NCBI RefSeq assembly: GCF_002909445.1
Contig: NZ_PPXC01000019.1
Location: 18,305 to 82,304 of the forward strand
Length of the DNA: 64,000 nucleotides
DNA from: Arthrobacter glacialis
Lineage (GTDB): Bacteria > Actinomycetota > Actinomycetes > Actinomycetales > Micrococcaceae
Reading direction: 5' to 3'
Below, piece after piece: positions 34,501 through 41,813 of the stretch (its first letter is position 1; each line of letters starts with the position of its first letter). The translations under genes were made by a program, and so were the position numbers. The notes beneath the pieces are model-generated. The model was not told the origin of the DNA, did no database searches, and saw only the letters and a program-made list of their open reading frames with translations.

Positions 34501-35183
34501 CAACTGTATACATTGCTCCTGTGGGCCAGGGCGCCGGGACCGTAACACCGCTCGCCATTGTTGGTGAAACGTTGTTGACGGACGTACTGGCGATCGACGC
34601 GCAGGGCAATCTTGCCTTGCGAGTCGACAGCACGAACCTTGCAGTCGGCGACTACCAACTCTTGGTTACCGACAACAAGACCACGGCTTCTGACAGCGTG
34701 ACGTTCACGGTTATTGCTCTCGAAGACAACACGGCTGACAACACTGCTGCGAACACGAACGTGAACACTGCTGTGAACGGGGCTGCGAACACGAACGTGA
34801 ACACTGCTGTGAACGGGGCTGCGAACACGAACGTGAACACTGCTGCGAACACGGGCACGAACACTGCTGTGAACACCAACGTCAACACCGCTGTGAACAC
34901 CAACGTCAACACCGCGACCAATACCGCTGTGAACGGGGCTGCGAACACTGCCACGAACACGAACGTCAACACTGCTGTGAACACGAACGTCAACACAGCC
35001 ACCAATACCGCTGTGAACACGGGCAAGAACACCGCCGCCAATAACGGCAGCGTCCACGTGTCGAAGGGCAAGCAACTCGCCTCCACAGGTGCGGAGTCCG
35101 CCGGACTGCTCATCGCTGGCGGTTCGCTGTTGCTCTTGGGCATGGCAACAATGATGATTGTGCGCAAGCGCAAGTCTGCATAG
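31557..35183 (+). CDS. exported, LAxTG-anchored surface protein (choice-of-anchor G type) with Asn-Thr repeats
   Basis: 1208 residues. The GTG start has GGGAGG seven bases upstream. A signal peptide of 42 residues ends GANA|AS. Residues about 43-620 form a Leu/Asn/Thr/Ala-rich region (VISADLLKAQLLALASS, GLPALGGLQLNAGTV) like the choice-of-anchor G group. Two Ig-like segments lie at about 857-1055, between two blocks of NTxx tetrapeptide repeats (about 624-856 and 1055-1160). The end is a sorting signal: KQLASTGAESAG (LASTG at 1174-1178), a hydrophobic helix and RKRKSA; LAxTG is the motif of class E sortases. No sortase gene is in the window. The protein is expected on the cell wall. The coupled DUF5819/HTTM pair follows on the same strand. 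Confidence 0.85.
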   Translation: MIFETRSRASGRATRSLRTGSKVLAGGVAVSMMFMSMSGANAASTDDSEALGQVISADLLKAQLLALASSLAGNPSDAGPNAAPINIGLPALGGLQLNAGTVTLPLLKTAGQPKGLLDLGALGVLNSYAAAPSATSATAAAGAVDANGAIALNNADGSPRGNAKINLTDLLAQAGLDPLTSPAVSELGLEIGALASKASKNAAVISPEYVVADAKLNIKSPAVGALTTSVGGVVDGLGVTLNGVAGSSSPLLGTITGILNGVNVAGIGLSNTTIGLNGVNTALNGVKTNLITKNVSDPNGIANINLGTGMVTIDLAKAFDATDGLNGQDPNTDVINAATLSAITVALGAAIDDLTATITQEIKNALNSIRLVVNAEASAVLLTGTVTIDASLGQLLGTDPTAPVVDVTGLGAVLDGTLEVALNTVALPLIKTAVGTAVNPVLNSVGGLVAGATAPLLTTLSPVINGVLAQVVQLTVNDQPVVGALGAGSFSVSALTLTLLPGLAAPATVAKVSLATSTVRALDAPIVLVPTVVATPSSVQDGNTTVVTGANWPANTAVTVQIVNGAGAVIGSPVTVQSNAAGEINATLTVPAGTPAGAGKVEGSTVAGDEAETPLTVTNGSPTDVNTAVNTAVNTGTNTTVNTATNTGDNTTVNTGVNTATNTSTNTTANTGVNTATNTSTNTTVNTGVNTATNTSTNTGDNTTVNTGVNTATNTSTNTGDNTTVNTGVNTATNTSTNTTVNTGVNTATNTSTNTGDNTTVNTGVNTATNTTVNTGVNTGVNTGVNTATNTSTNTGDNTTVNAGVNTATNTSTNTGVNTATNTNVNTGVNTATNTNVNTATNTAVNTGANTADNTIHQDFDLVPGVVTVGQDSLVLGEKYTPNGTVSVKIKDRGTGIETVLTTNEVVSAGGDIDYTINTDGLAPGTYKVTVVDNTTGKSTARYLVVNAPALPLVSVDVTPKTVEQGQSTLLTGSKFSAGQTATVYIAPVGQGAGTVTPLAIVGETLLTDVLAIDAQGNLALRVDSTNLAVGDYQLLVTDNKTTASDSVTFTVIALEDNTADNTAANTNVNTAVNGAANTNVNTAVNGAANTNVNTAANTGTNTAVNTNVNTAVNTNVNTATNTAVNGAANTATNTNVNTAVNTNVNTATNTAVNTGKNTAANNGSVHVSKGKQLASTGAESAGLLIAGGSLLLLGMATMMIVRKRKSA
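33427..34125 (+). repeat. coding tandem repeats, NT-x-x block 1 (12-nt period, 60-nt higher-order unit)
   Basis: Asn-Thr recurs every four residues for about 230 residues (NTATNTSTNTGDNTTVNTGV type). The DNA repeats with a 12-base basic unit and a 60-base super-unit; the 60 bases from 33651 and from 33711 are nearly identical and lie head to tail. Such identical copies point to recent duplication and to length variation by slippage or recombination. Confidence 0.9.
34723..35043 (+). repeat. coding tandem repeats, NT-x-x block 2
   Basis: A second, shorter block of the same tetrapeptide pattern, here mostly NTNVNTAVNGAA and NTAVNTNV. A 36-base unit coding for NVNTAVNGAANT is repeated nearly exactly (from about 34760 and 34796). 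It stands directly before the spacer to the sorting signal, a position that suits a wall-spanning stalk. Confidence 0.88.
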
Positions 35184-35220
35184 TCAGTTAGACCCCAGCT
35201 GCGCTGGGTGAAACACGCGT

Positions 35221-35257
35221 AGTCAGGGCTCACTCCCTTTCGGAGTGGGCCCTGACT
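35221..35257 (+). terminator. hairpin behind the surface-protein gene
   Basis: AGTCAGGGCTCACTCC (35221-35236) pairs with GGAGTGGGCCCTGACT (35242-35257) with one G-U pair; the loop is CTTTC. A 16-bp stem 38 bases after the stop, without a strong T-run. It separates the very long gene from the DUF5819/HTTM pair, which may be read through or have its own promoter. Confidence 0.75.
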
Positions 35258-35318
35258 GCGCCTCATATTCTTGGTTGCTGTTGCTACGGCCGGCAACAAA
35301 ATTTGAAGAAGGCATTTC

Positions 35319-36071
35319 GTGAAAATTCGACGCATCGGACGGCTATCTAGCATCGTCTTGCTCATCGGTGGACTCTTGGTTGGCGGTCACTTGGCGGCAA
35401 CCTTGGCGTTTACCGGCCCTCAGACACCGCTCAAACAAGCCCTCCAACCGGCCCTCAACAAGTATTTTCTGGGACCGTTGGACCAAGGCTGGAGCCTCTT
35501 CGCGCCAGGCCCGTACTCTCAGAATGAGTACTTCTTGATGCGTGCTTGCGTGAGCTCGGCGGAGGTATGCGCCAAGGGTGAAAGTGCTGGCGCGGAATTC
35601 ACGGAATGGCAGAACGTCACTCAGCAGGAAATGGACTCCGCTAGGTTCAACATGTTCTCCAACCGGGAATCCAAGCAGTCACGATCCATTCATAGCCGGT
35701 TCTGGACAGCAGCTGAGAAACTGTCCGCCAAGGAATCAGCCATGGCGCAGGCCAACCACATTGAGGGGAAACCGGTTTTTGAGGTGGACCTGGATTCGGC
35801 CGAGGCGGCCAAGAAGTTTACGCCCAGCGAACTCACCACACTGCAGAACTACCAGCGGCTTGAAGATGTGGCCGTGGGATTTGCTTCCTTGAAAGCCCTG
35901 GAGCTGTGGGACGGCAAGGCCTCTATTGTTGAAGTTCGCATGCGCAGGGATCCCGTTGTTCCCTTCGAGCAGCGTCACAACAATGTTGTGGAGACCAGCT
36001 CCACATTTATCAAAATCGGCTGGCGTGACGTAAAGACATTCGACGAAGACACCATGGCGGCATGGAAATGA
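35319..36071 (+). CDS. DUF5819-family membrane-anchored protein
   Basis: 250 residues, GTG start. One N-terminal membrane helix (about 10-31; SIVLLIGGLLVGGHLAATLAF), then an extracytoplasmic-type domain. The segment YFLGPLDQGWSLFAPGPYSQNEYFLMRA is characteristic of DUF5819/SdpA-like proteins (WxLFAP motif; only its parts are quoted). WQNVTQQEMDSARFNMFSNR and the C-terminal VRMRRDPVVPFEQR follow. These proteins are usually encoded directly before an HTTM-domain protein, as here, with an overlap at ATGGAAATGA. The molecular role is unknown; in the Bacillus SDP system the comparable SdpA helps to mature the exported SdpC toxin. Confidence 0.8.
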   Translation: MKIRRIGRLSSIVLLIGGLLVGGHLAATLAFTGPQTPLKQALQPALNKYFLGPLDQGWSLFAPGPYSQNEYFLMRACVSSAEVCAKGESAGAEFTEWQNVTQQEMDSARFNMFSNRESKQSRSIHSRFWTAAEKLSAKESAMAQANHIEGKPVFEVDLDSAEAAKKFTPSELTTLQNYQRLEDVAVGFASLKALELWDGKASIVEVRMRRDPVVPFEQRHNNVVETSSTFIKIGWRDVKTFDEDTMAAWK

Positions 36072-37243
36072 AAAACGAGAAGATCGACGAAATGAGCTCA
36101 AACAACGTGGCAGTGCCGAGTGAGGACACCTCCGCACAGCCTCCCACCATTCGCGCGTGGCTGCGCAGCAATCGCTGGGCGCCAGTGAAGTTCATCAACA
36201 CCATACTGACGTGGTTTGTGGGCAATCGACACGCTGACTACGGCCTGGCCGTCATGCGAATTTCCACGGGAACTCTCACCCTCGGGTGGCTGTTACTCAA
36301 CATTCCCGTAGCTGCCCGCATCTGGGGACCCGGATCCGCCTACTGGGATGGTTTCAGGGAAATTCTGGGCTATCAATGGCCGCTCGATCTCCTGCGCAAC
36401 GCTGGTACCGGACCATTCTGGCTGTGGTACGCAGTCACGATAGTCCTGGCAATAGCGTTCCTTCTGGGTTGGCGCACCCGAATTGTCACACCGTTGCTGT
36501 TTGTCTTCTACGCCGGTATTAACGCCCAGAATGTCACCATTGCCGACGGCGGAAACTACTTTTTGCGCATCATGCTCATCTACTTGGTGTTCGCAGACAT
36601 TTCCCGGCGCTGGTCGCTGGATTCACGCCGTCGTGCCAAGAAAAACCTGAAGGAAACCGAAACCGGTACTGTCCTTCACAACTTGGCCTTGATCCTGGTA
36701 GTTGGCCAGTTGTGCCTTGTCTATTTGGAAGCTGGCTTGTATAAAGTCCAAGGCCTGCTTTGGCAAAATGGCACAGCCATGTACTACCCACTGCAGTCCG
36801 ACGCATACGGGGTATTCCCCTGGCTCTCGGACATGGCCACGAATTTCGGTCCGGTTGTAGTTCTAGTGACCTACTTCAGTGTTCTCATCCAGATTGCATT
36901 CCCGTTCATGCTCTTCAATAAGTTCACCCGCAGAATTGCATTAGTTGGCATCTTGGCCATGCACTTGGGGATTGCCGTTCTCATGGGATTGCCGTTCTTC
37001 TCGGGCGTGATGGCCTCGGCAGATGCTGTCTTGGTCTCCGGAACAACATGGGTGCTGATTGTTGCTTGGCTGGATCGCACTGGTCGCAACATTCTGGGCC
37101 GGCTGCCAAAAGCAGCTCCACGGGAAAAATCGGCGGCGGACAGTTCGCCTTCCGCCGCATCTCCAGCTCCGGCCAAACTGCCAGCAACACCAAATTCAGG
37201 AACCAAAAAAGATTCAGAGCCGGATTTGACGCCCATCTCCTAG
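36068..37243 (+). CDS. HTTM-domain (vitamin-K-dependent carboxylase-like / SdpB-like) membrane protein
   Basis: 391 residues from the ATG at 36068, which overlaps the DUF5819 stop as ATGA; an in-frame ATG lies at 36062. About seven to eight membrane helices are seen. The sequence LAVMRISTGTLTLGWLL, FLLGWRTRIVTPLLFVFY, INAQNVTIADGGNYFLRIMLIYLVF (in parts) and YLEAGLYKVQGLLWQNGTAMYYPLQ (in parts) fits the HTTM domain, related to vitamin K-dependent gamma-carboxylase and to SdpB. The C-terminal 60 residues are polar and cytoplasmic. With DUF5819 it forms a two-protein membrane unit next to the exported NT-repeat protein. Function is not established. Confidence 0.85.
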   Translation: MKNEKIDEMSSNNVAVPSEDTSAQPPTIRAWLRSNRWAPVKFINTILTWFVGNRHADYGLAVMRISTGTLTLGWLLLNIPVAARIWGPGSAYWDGFREILGYQWPLDLLRNAGTGPFWLWYAVTIVLAIAFLLGWRTRIVTPLLFVFYAGINAQNVTIADGGNYFLRIMLIYLVFADISRRWSLDSRRRAKKNLKETETGTVLHNLALILVVGQLCLVYLEAGLYKVQGLLWQNGTAMYYPLQSDAYGVFPWLSDMATNFGPVVVLVTYFSVLIQIAFPFMLFNKFTRRIALVGILAMHLGIAVLMGLPFFSGVMASADAVLVSGTTWVLIVAWLDRTGRNILGRLPKAAPREKSAADSSPSAASPAPAKLPATPNSGTKKDSEPDLTPIS

Positions 37244-37559
37244 TGTCTTGCACGGCTGCCCACCCCCATGGGTTGTCCGCCACGCCCAACACATGACGGA
37301 ACGTATTAATACAGAACATTGCGAACTTAAACCAGGCAATGTATTGTTTTTGATCGATCTAATGTCCTGTTGCGATATGATGACCAAAAGTGAGCACAAG
37401 GGTTGTAATAGGCGGATAGTCGCCTCTGTTTCCAAATGCCCGGATTAGATGCTCGTCCAAGTTCAGTCTTCTTGCTAACCGGTCGGGTACAGACACATGA
37501 CTTTTTTGCGAATAACATATTAGAAGAAAAATATTGGGGGAGTTTCTGGCGGTGAAGAG
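37244..37559 (+). other. gene-free region upstream of the response regulator
   Basis: AT-rich compared with its surroundings. It contains a 10-bp palindrome GTATTAATAC (37303-37312). A possible promoter TTGCGA (37506-37511) lies 17 bases before AAATAT (37529-37534), just before the regulator. No open frame with a ribosome site and recognisable product is seen. Confidence 0.4.
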
Positions 37560-38225
37560 TTGAATTTGGGGATAGCAAGAAATAACTCTAAAATACGTAT
37601 GGCAGTCGTGGGGTGCGACTATGTAACAGCACTGGGCTTGGCTCAGCTGTTGCAACCGGCAAGTTTCATCGACGTGCTCGGATCGTGTTCGGACTCCGAT
37701 GAAATTCTGGAGCTGCTAGCAGATCATCCGCTGGACTTGGTCCTTTTGGACGTCGCCATGGGGGAGCAGGAGCTCACGCTTTCCTGCAAAGCACTCAGTA
37801 ATACACCGTATCCGCCCACTATTGTGATCATGGGCGATGTGCCTGAAGATATTGGCCAGTACCTCATTGGTTGTGGCGCCAGCGCAATTTTGCGCAACGA
37901 AACCATCTCCGAGGACCTGCCAACGGCGCTGCGAATGATCCACCGAGGCGGGGCCCTCATTCTCAGCGATACGGCGCGACGGGCAATCAAGTCGCGCAGT
38001 GTATTCCTGGACAAAATACATCTCAAGAGATTCGACGACCTTAACGCCCGCGAACAACGCGTGGCCGAAGGGGTCACCTCAGGCTTGACAAACAGTCAGC
38101 TGGCGTCCTCGCTGCACATCAGCGAAGCGACAGTGAAGCTGTTGGTGTCCAATGTGATGAACAAGCTTGGGGTAGGAAACAGGGTGCAGATCGCCGTAGT
38201 GGTTACCAAGGCCCAAGCGACGTAG
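37560..38225 (+). CDS. LuxR/NarL-type response regulator, stand-alone
   Basis: 221 residues from TTG 37560 behind GGCGGTGAAGAG; ATG 37599 is an alternative. The receiver domain (about 12-130) has LDLVLLDVAMGEQE with the expected phospho-Asp, but the N-terminal acidic pair is reduced (VVGCDYVTALGLAQLL, one Asp only), and the Lys of loop beta5 is not obvious. The C-terminal NarL-type HTH is complete: LNAREQRVAEGVTSGLTNSQ, then SLHISEATVKLLVSNVMNKL. No histidine kinase is adjacent. It could control the surface-protein/DUF5819/HTTM genes upstream, but this is only position-based. Confidence 0.82.
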   Translation: MNLGIARNNSKIRMAVVGCDYVTALGLAQLLQPASFIDVLGSCSDSDEILELLADHPLDLVLLDVAMGEQELTLSCKALSNTPYPPTIVIMGDVPEDIGQYLIGCGASAILRNETISEDLPTALRMIHRGGALILSDTARRAIKSRSVFLDKIHLKRFDDLNAREQRVAEGVTSGLTNSQLASSLHISEATVKLLVSNVMNKLGVGNRVQIAVVVTKAQAT

Positions 38226-38235
38226 TTCAAGCATT

Positions 38236-38280
38236 AATGGCCTCAAGCAGGGTGCGTCAGCGCCTTTCTTGAGGCCATTT
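38236..38280 (+). terminator. terminator behind the LuxR-type regulator
   Basis: AATGGCCTCAAG (38236-38247) pairs perfectly with CTTGAGGCCATT (38268-38279), followed by T-A. The loop is 20 nt. It begins 11 bases after the stop codon. Confidence 0.75.
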
Positions 38281-38345
38281 AACTATGGGCCGGAAACACG
38301 GCCGAAACATTCCCGACGTTTGAAGTTAACGCCCGGGCGGCGGAT

Positions 38346-38383
38346 GTAACGTGGTGGAAATCATTGGCGCGCCGTAGTGAAAC
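38346..38383 (+). promoter_or_regulatory. candidate GlnR-binding site upstream of amtB-glnK
   Basis: GTAAC-n6-GAAAT-n6-CGCGC-n6-GAAAC at 38346-38350, 38357-38361, 38368-38372 and 38379-38383. The actinobacterial GlnR site is gTnAC-n6-GaAAc, often in tandem at a 22-base period. Three of the four half-sites match with correct spacing. It lies about 90 bases before the amtB start, a typical place for nitrogen control of the ammonium transporter. Confidence 0.6.
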
Positions 38384-38471
38384 ACGCAGGAACCAACATT
38401 GTAAGAGTCCAGATTGCACAGCCCCGATGGAGCGGCACGCAGTAACTCTCGCAATGAAAGGCCAGCAGCTA

Positions 38472-39833
38472 ATGAATACTGGCGATACAGCTTGGGTCCT
38501 CATATCCGCATCTTTGGTGCTGTTGATGACCCCAGGACTAGCGTTTTTCTACGGTGGCATGACCCGGGCCAAGGGTGTGCTGAACATGATGATGATGAGC
38601 TTTGGAGCCATCGCAGTAGTAGCCGTCATATGGGTACTGTTTGGCTACTCGGCAACGTTCGGTACTGACATCGGCGGGGGACTGCTCGGAAACCCGTTTG
38701 AGAAGTTGGGTCTGCAGGGTGTTCTCGATACCGGCGACGGAATGCCTCTGGTGGGCACCATTCCGGAAGTTGCCTTTGTGGGATTCCAGGCAGTGTTTGC
38801 CATCATTACGGTTGCGCTCATTACAGGCGCCATTGCCGACAGGGCCAAATTTGGTGCCTGGATGCTCTTCGCCGCAATCTGGGTGACAGTCGTCTACTTC
38901 CCCGTGGCTCACTGGGTGTTCTCCTTCACCGAGGATGCCGACGGAAACCCCACAGGCGGTTGGATCGGCCAAGGGCTCGGCGTCATTGACTTTGCCGGTG
39001 GTACAGCAGTTCACATCAACGCCGGTGCTGCCGCACTAGCCCTGGCGCTGATTCTTGGCAAGCGAAAAGGCTTTGGCAAGGATTCCAGCCACCGCCCGCA
39101 CAACCTCCCCTTCGTCATGCTGGGCGCCGGACTGCTGTGGTTCGGTTGGTTTGGCTTCAACGCCGGCTCCGCTCTGGGAGCCAACGCCGTGGCCGGCTAT
39201 GCCTGGATCAATACGCTCGCCGCTCCTGCCGCAGCGATCCTTGGCTGGCTCCTGGTTGAAAAGATCCGCGACGGACATGCAACCTCCTTGGGTGCCGCAT
39301 CAGGTGCCGTCGCCGGCTTGGTCGCCATCACTCCGGCCTGCTCCGCCTTGACCCCCATGTGGTCGATGGCCCTGGGCCTGCTCGCCGGGGCCGTCTGCGC
39401 CTTGGCCGTGGGCCTGAAGTACCGGATGGGCATTGACGATTCTCTCGACGTGGTCGGCGTCCACCTGGTGGGCGGTATCGTCGGAACCCTGTTCATCGGC
39501 TTCGCGGCTGATCCCAACTCGCCTGCCGGCGGCCAGGGACTGTTCTATGGCGGTGGGTTTGAACTCCTGGGCAAGCAGGCCATCGGCGCCTTGGCAGTCA
39601 TGCTTTACTCGTTCATCATTGCGTTCATCATCGGTTGGATCATCAACAAGACCATGGGCTTCCGCATCAGCAGCGAACACGAAGTGGATGGAATTGACGT
39701 TTCCGTTCACGCCGAATCCGCCTATGATCTGGGCGGCCGCAGCTCCGGCAGTTTCCAGCCGATGATTGAAAAACTGCCGACGACTTCAGGGTCCAAGGAA
39801 TCACACACTGAAGAATCGAAGGTTGATGCATGA
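38472..39833 (+). CDS. amtB: ammonium transporter Amt
   Basis: 453 residues, about 11 membrane helices. It conducts ammonium/ammonia under nitrogen limitation. Marks: WVLISASLVLLMTPGLAFFYGG, PVAHWVFS, DFAGGTAVHINAGAAALA (the Amt signature with the first pore His), LLWFGWFGFNAGSA, and GVHLVGGIVGTLFIG with the second pore His. The cytoplasmic tail of about 60 residues contacts PII. The start MNTGDTAW has GAAAGG upstream; M at 38454 is possible. glnK overlaps by four bases (ATGA). Confidence 0.95.
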   Translation: MNTGDTAWVLISASLVLLMTPGLAFFYGGMTRAKGVLNMMMMSFGAIAVVAVIWVLFGYSATFGTDIGGGLLGNPFEKLGLQGVLDTGDGMPLVGTIPEVAFVGFQAVFAIITVALITGAIADRAKFGAWMLFAAIWVTVVYFPVAHWVFSFTEDADGNPTGGWIGQGLGVIDFAGGTAVHINAGAAALALALILGKRKGFGKDSSHRPHNLPFVMLGAGLLWFGWFGFNAGSALGANAVAGYAWINTLAAPAAAILGWLLVEKIRDGHATSLGAASGAVAGLVAITPACSALTPMWSMALGLLAGAVCALAVGLKYRMGIDDSLDVVGVHLVGGIVGTLFIGFAADPNSPAGGQGLFYGGGFELLGKQAIGALAVMLYSFIIAFIIGWIINKTMGFRISSEHEVDGIDVSVHAESAYDLGGRSSGSFQPMIEKLPTTSGSKESHTEESKVDA

Positions 39834-40168
39834 AACTCATAACAGCAATAATCCGCCCGGAACAGCTTGACGAGGTACGCAACGCCTTAGAAAGCTATGG
39901 CGTCCAGGGGCTGACCGTCAGCGGGGCCCACGGCTACGGGCGCCAACGCGGCCACACGGAGGTCTACCGCGGGGCCGAGTACACCGTTGATCTGCACCCC
40001 AAGATCCGCATAGAGGTCCTTGCCAGTGACGATCAGGCCTATGACCTCATGGACATCATTGTTGCCAGTTCCAACACAGGAACCGCCGGCGACGGCAAGG
40101 TCTGGATGATTGAAGTGTATGAGGCGGTCCGCGTGAGAACCGGTGAACGCGGCGTAGCCGCTATCTAA
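39830..40168 (+). CDS. glnK: nitrogen regulatory PII protein GlnK/GlnB
   Basis: 112 residues. PII binds ATP/ADP and 2-oxoglutarate and blocks AmtB when nitrogen is plentiful. MKLITAIIRPEQLDEVRNAL starts the ferredoxin-like fold. The T-loop HTEVYRGAEYTVDL has Tyr51 (adenylylated or uridylylated in relatives). The C-terminal signature TGTAGDGKVWMIEV is complete. Translationally coupled to amtB; glnD, which follows in many actinobacteria, is absent here. Confidence 0.96.
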   Translation: MKLITAIIRPEQLDEVRNALESYGVQGLTVSGAHGYGRQRGHTEVYRGAEYTVDLHPKIRIEVLASDDQAYDLMDIIVASSNTGTAGDGKVWMIEVYEAVRVRTGERGVAAI

Positions 40169-40241
40169 ATCAATAAACGTATGGGCCCACACACCCGAGG
40201 GTTCCTTGACCGAGCTTGCGGGGCCAGGGAGGGTGTGGGGA

Positions 40242-40290
40242 GACGGCGGCATCTGAGGTGAGTGAGTAACTCACCTCAGGTGCCGCCGTC
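40242..40290. terminator. terminator between convergent glnK and zwf
   Basis: A 22-base arm starting GACGGCGGCATCTGAGG (40242-40263), a 5-nt loop, and the complementary arm (40269-40290), with one G-U pair. It is a strong stem between the ends of glnK (+) and zwf (-) and can serve both directions. Confidence 0.85.
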
Positions 40291-40310
40291 GTTCTTGTGC
40301 CTTGTTCTTG

Positions 40311-41813
40311 CTAGTCGGAGCTGGTGGCCCATCCTTTCGGGCCCAGGCTGCCAGCGGGGTATTCCTCCATGGGGACGTTCCCGGACTTCCACGTGGCAAA
40401 GGTTGCTTCCACAATGCGCCAGCATTCCTCAGCTGTGTCCCCGCGCACCGATAGGAGGGGATCCGCGCTCAGCACACCATCCAAAACTTCGCCGTAGGGC
40501 AGCAGGGGATCACTGGCCAGCGCTGCCTCCAGATGGACGCGGTCCAGGGTGAACAAGTCCCCAGGACCATTGACGTCCAGGTCAAGGGTCAGCGTTTCCG
40601 GCCCAAAGCCAATGTGCAGGCGCGTGGGGGAGTCGGTGCCCTTGAATCCCACCGGCAGATGCGGGACGGGTTTGAACGTAACGACGGCTTCCTTGCGGGC
40701 GCGGCCCAGTGCCTTGCCGGAACGCAAAATGAAGGGAACATGCGCCCAACGCCAATTGTTCACATACACCTCAACCTCGGCCAACGTTTCAGTGTCGTTG
40801 GCGGGGTCCACACCTTCCTCGGCCAGATAGTCCGGAACCGTGCGGTCACCGATGTGCCCGCTGGTGTAGCGGGCACGCCGGCTGTGGAGGGCCGCATCAC
40901 CGGAGCCGGCAGGGCCTACAGTGCTGGCCCGCAACACGGCCGCAATATTGGATCGGACATCATTTTCGCCCAACGTTGCCGGTGGTTCCATGGCCATGAT
41001 CGCCATGATTTGCAGCAGGTGGCTTTGAATCATGTCGCGGCCGGCACCGGCGTGGTCATAGTAGCGGGCACGGTTTTCCAAGGTCAGGGGCTCATCAAAG
41101 ATGATCTCCACTTTTTCAATGTGCTCACCATTCCAGGAATGCTCCAGTAGCCTGTTGGCGAAGCGCAGCCCCATAATGTTCAGCACAGTGGACTTGCCCA
41201 GGAAATGATCCACCCGGTGAATGTGGTCCTCGGGCACCAGCGTGGCGAGGGTGGCATTGAGCTCCTGGGCCGATTCGGTGCTGGAACCAAACGGTTTCTC
41301 CATGACCAGCCGTGTGCCTGGCGGCAGGTCACTCTTGAGAAGAATCTGGCACGCTTTCTGGCTGACGGCCGGAGGCAGCGCAAAGTACAGGGCAACCGGT
41401 CCCGCAACACCCTTGAGGAACGCGCCCAGCGCTCCCTTGGCTGTGACATCCAGCTGCAGGTAGCTGCTCTCCGACTGAACCCGCCGCAACTCGTCAATGC
41501 CGGCAGCGGTGGATTGGCCGCCCGGAGTCAGGGCGTCGGCAAAACTTCCCGTGAGCCGTTCCTGCCACTGCCCGGGGGACCAGTCGTCGCTGCCGGCGCC
41601 CACCAGGGACAGCCCGGGAGCACGCCCTGAGGCAATGAGTCGGGCAACTCCGGGCAGCAAAAGCCTGCCGGTGAGATCGCCCGAGGCTCCCAGGATGACG
41701 AGCGTCTTGATCCGATCAGCCGCGCCAACCGCCTGGGTCGGGGACCCGGCGTCGTGCGTGGCAGTCGATGCGGCAGGGGAATCACTGAGGGCTGCGGTGT
41801 TTTCTATCACCAA
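40311..41813 (-). CDS. zwf: glucose-6-phosphate 1-dehydrogenase
   Basis: 500 residues. It oxidises glucose 6-phosphate to 6-phosphogluconolactone with NADP+. LVILGASGDLTGRLLLPGV is the nucleotide-binding motif (39-57), MEKPFG follows, and HRVDHFLGK (199-207) is the active-site signature with the catalytic His and substrate Lys. A polar N-terminal extension of about 33 residues precedes the fold. No opcA, tal or tkt gene is next to it, so it is not in the usual actinobacterial pentose-phosphate operon and may be a second copy. Confidence 0.93.
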   Translation of the reverse strand: MVIENTAALSDSPAASTATHDAGSPTQAVGAADRIKTLVILGASGDLTGRLLLPGVARLIASGRAPGLSLVGAGSDDWSPGQWQERLTGSFADALTPGGQSTAAGIDELRRVQSESSYLQLDVTAKGALGAFLKGVAGPVALYFALPPAVSQKACQILLKSDLPPGTRLVMEKPFGSSTESAQELNATLATLVPEDHIHRVDHFLGKSTVLNIMGLRFANRLLEHSWNGEHIEKVEIIFDEPLTLENRARYYDHAGAGRDMIQSHLLQIMAIMAMEPPATLGENDVRSNIAAVLRASTVGPAGSGDAALHSRRARYTSGHIGDRTVPDYLAEEGVDPANDTETLAEVEVYVNNWRWAHVPFILRSGKALGRARKEAVVTFKPVPHLPVGFKGTDSPTRLHIGFGPETLTLDLDVNGPGDLFTLDRVHLEAALASDPLLPYGEVLDGVLSADPLLSVRGDTAEECWRIVEATFATWKSGNVPMEEYPAGSLGPKGWATSSD

